A stretch of DNA of 64,000 nucleotides from Embleya scabrispora (GTDB lineage Bacteria; Actinomycetota; Actinomycetes; Streptomycetales; Streptomycetaceae). The notes under the pieces are model-generated. The model searched no databases. It saw only the letters and a list, made by a program, of their open reading frames with translations, and was not told the DNA's origin. Each line of letters opens with the position of its first letter. Within the stretch, counting starts at the first letter, position 1. Of this stretch, positions 63,623 through 64,000 are shown one piece after another. Both the position numbers and the translations under genes were made by a program. The stretch lies in assembly GCF_002024165.1 (NCBI RefSeq), contig NZ_MWQN01000001.1, forward strand, positions 2,666,001 to 2,730,000, in the 5' to 3' direction.

Positions 63623-64000
63623 CTACGCGCACCGTCCCGTCGAGAGCGCCCCCGCCGGCAGCTCCGCCTCCACCAGCACCACGCCGTCCTCGTAGCCGCA
63701 CCGGCCGACCAGCCCGGCCCGCTCGAACAACGCGAGCATCCGCCGGTTCCACGGCAGTACGTGCGCCCGCACCCCCATCGCCCCACGCGCCGCCGCGTGC
63801 TCCGCCAGCGAGCGCAGCAGCGTCGTACCGAGACCGTGCCGCTGCCACCCGTCCTCGACCAGGAGCGCCACCTCCCCCATCCGCTCCCCCTCGGGGTGGA
63901 ACAGCGTGGCCAGCGCGCCGATCGCCCCGTCGGGGCCGACCGCCACCAGGCTCAGCCCGTCGGCCGGCACGAGCAGCCGACCCAGGGCACTCTCCGGCAA
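63623..64000 (-). CDS. GNAT-family acetyltransferase (5' end outside window)
   Basis: 125 aa visible, open at the window edge, so probably truncated. Acetyl-CoA motif RHGLGTTLLRSLAEHAAARG, preceded by the beta4 strand MGEVALLVEDGWQ, and followed by VLPWNRRMLALFERAGL, the usual N-R-x-M/A-L-x-x-x-x-K/R-A-GF stretch. It is in the same direction as the XRE-cupin gene, with the operator between. Substrate unknown. Confidence 0.85.
   Translation of the reverse strand: MPESALGRLLVPADGLSLVAVGPDGAIGALATLFHPEGERMGEVALLVEDGWQRHGLGTTLLRSLAEHAAARGAMGVRAHVLPWNRRMLALFERAGLVGRCGYEDGVVLVEAELPAGALSTGRCA

Noticed and set aside
63516-63848. 110-aa open frame on the minus strand
   Set aside because: It overlaps the GNAT gene in another frame with Gly/Ala/Arg-only composition.

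Overview
The window is very GC-rich DNA with gene families typical of a filamentous actinomycete of the Streptomycetaceae: a chaplin, XRE(DUF5753)/DUF397 pairs, a SARP regulator, SigE-type sigma factors, the futalosine route to menaquinone and a complete 14-gene nuo operon. A genus cannot be fixed from the sequence; Streptomyces or a close relative such as Embleya/Yinghuangia would fit.

Layout. (1) 1-5.9 kb: the 3' end of a 2-oxoacid:ferredoxin oxidoreductase beta gene, the ruins of an APC permease plus an OB-fold gene, ZapE, a small winged-helix protein, a Uma2 nuclease, a VOC protein, a GtrA protein and a DUF6058 protein. (2) 5.9-11.8 kb: a secreted subtilase, an overlapping lipoprotein-ABC ATPase-permease operon and a polyprenyl diphosphate synthase. 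(3) 11.8-28.3 kb: nuoA to nuoN on the minus strand, almost all start/stop codons overlapping, with a Rex-type operator just upstream of nuoA. (4) 28.3-31.0 kb: a gene-free region of about 207-bp repeats, five in one orientation and three in the other. (5) 31-52.6 kb: an accessory region of small regulatory modules: MerR/SDR; three XRE-DUF397 pairs, two of them with divergent pairs of small predicted beta-barrel proteins and one with an RsbW-like ATPase; an erm gene with a leader peptide and a hairpin over its ribosome-binding site; GyrI-type MerR; HxlR/SDR; a SARP; PadR-HAAS facing a sigma factor with its partner; and an adenine-deaminase-like protein. (6) 52.6-58.6 kb: menaquinone genes (geranylgeranyl-reductase-like, menG, aminofutalosine deaminase type, mqnC, mqnA). 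(7) 58.8-64 kb: a membrane protein, Asp23, an SDR, a chaplin, an acidic protein, a 39-aa membrane peptide, an XRE-cupin regulator and a truncated GNAT.

How it fits together. The polyprenyl synthase, MqnA/MqnC/deaminase, MenG and the MenJ-like reductase make or modify menaquinone, the electron acceptor of the adjacent complex I. The 24-kb accessory segment appears to sit inside this respiratory neighbourhood. The signals I find most worth follow-up are the repeat palindrome at 28.8-30.9 kb, the erm attenuator at 39.9-40.1 kb, the duplicated small-protein/XRE/DUF397 modules, and the 28-bp palindrome between padR and the sigma gene.
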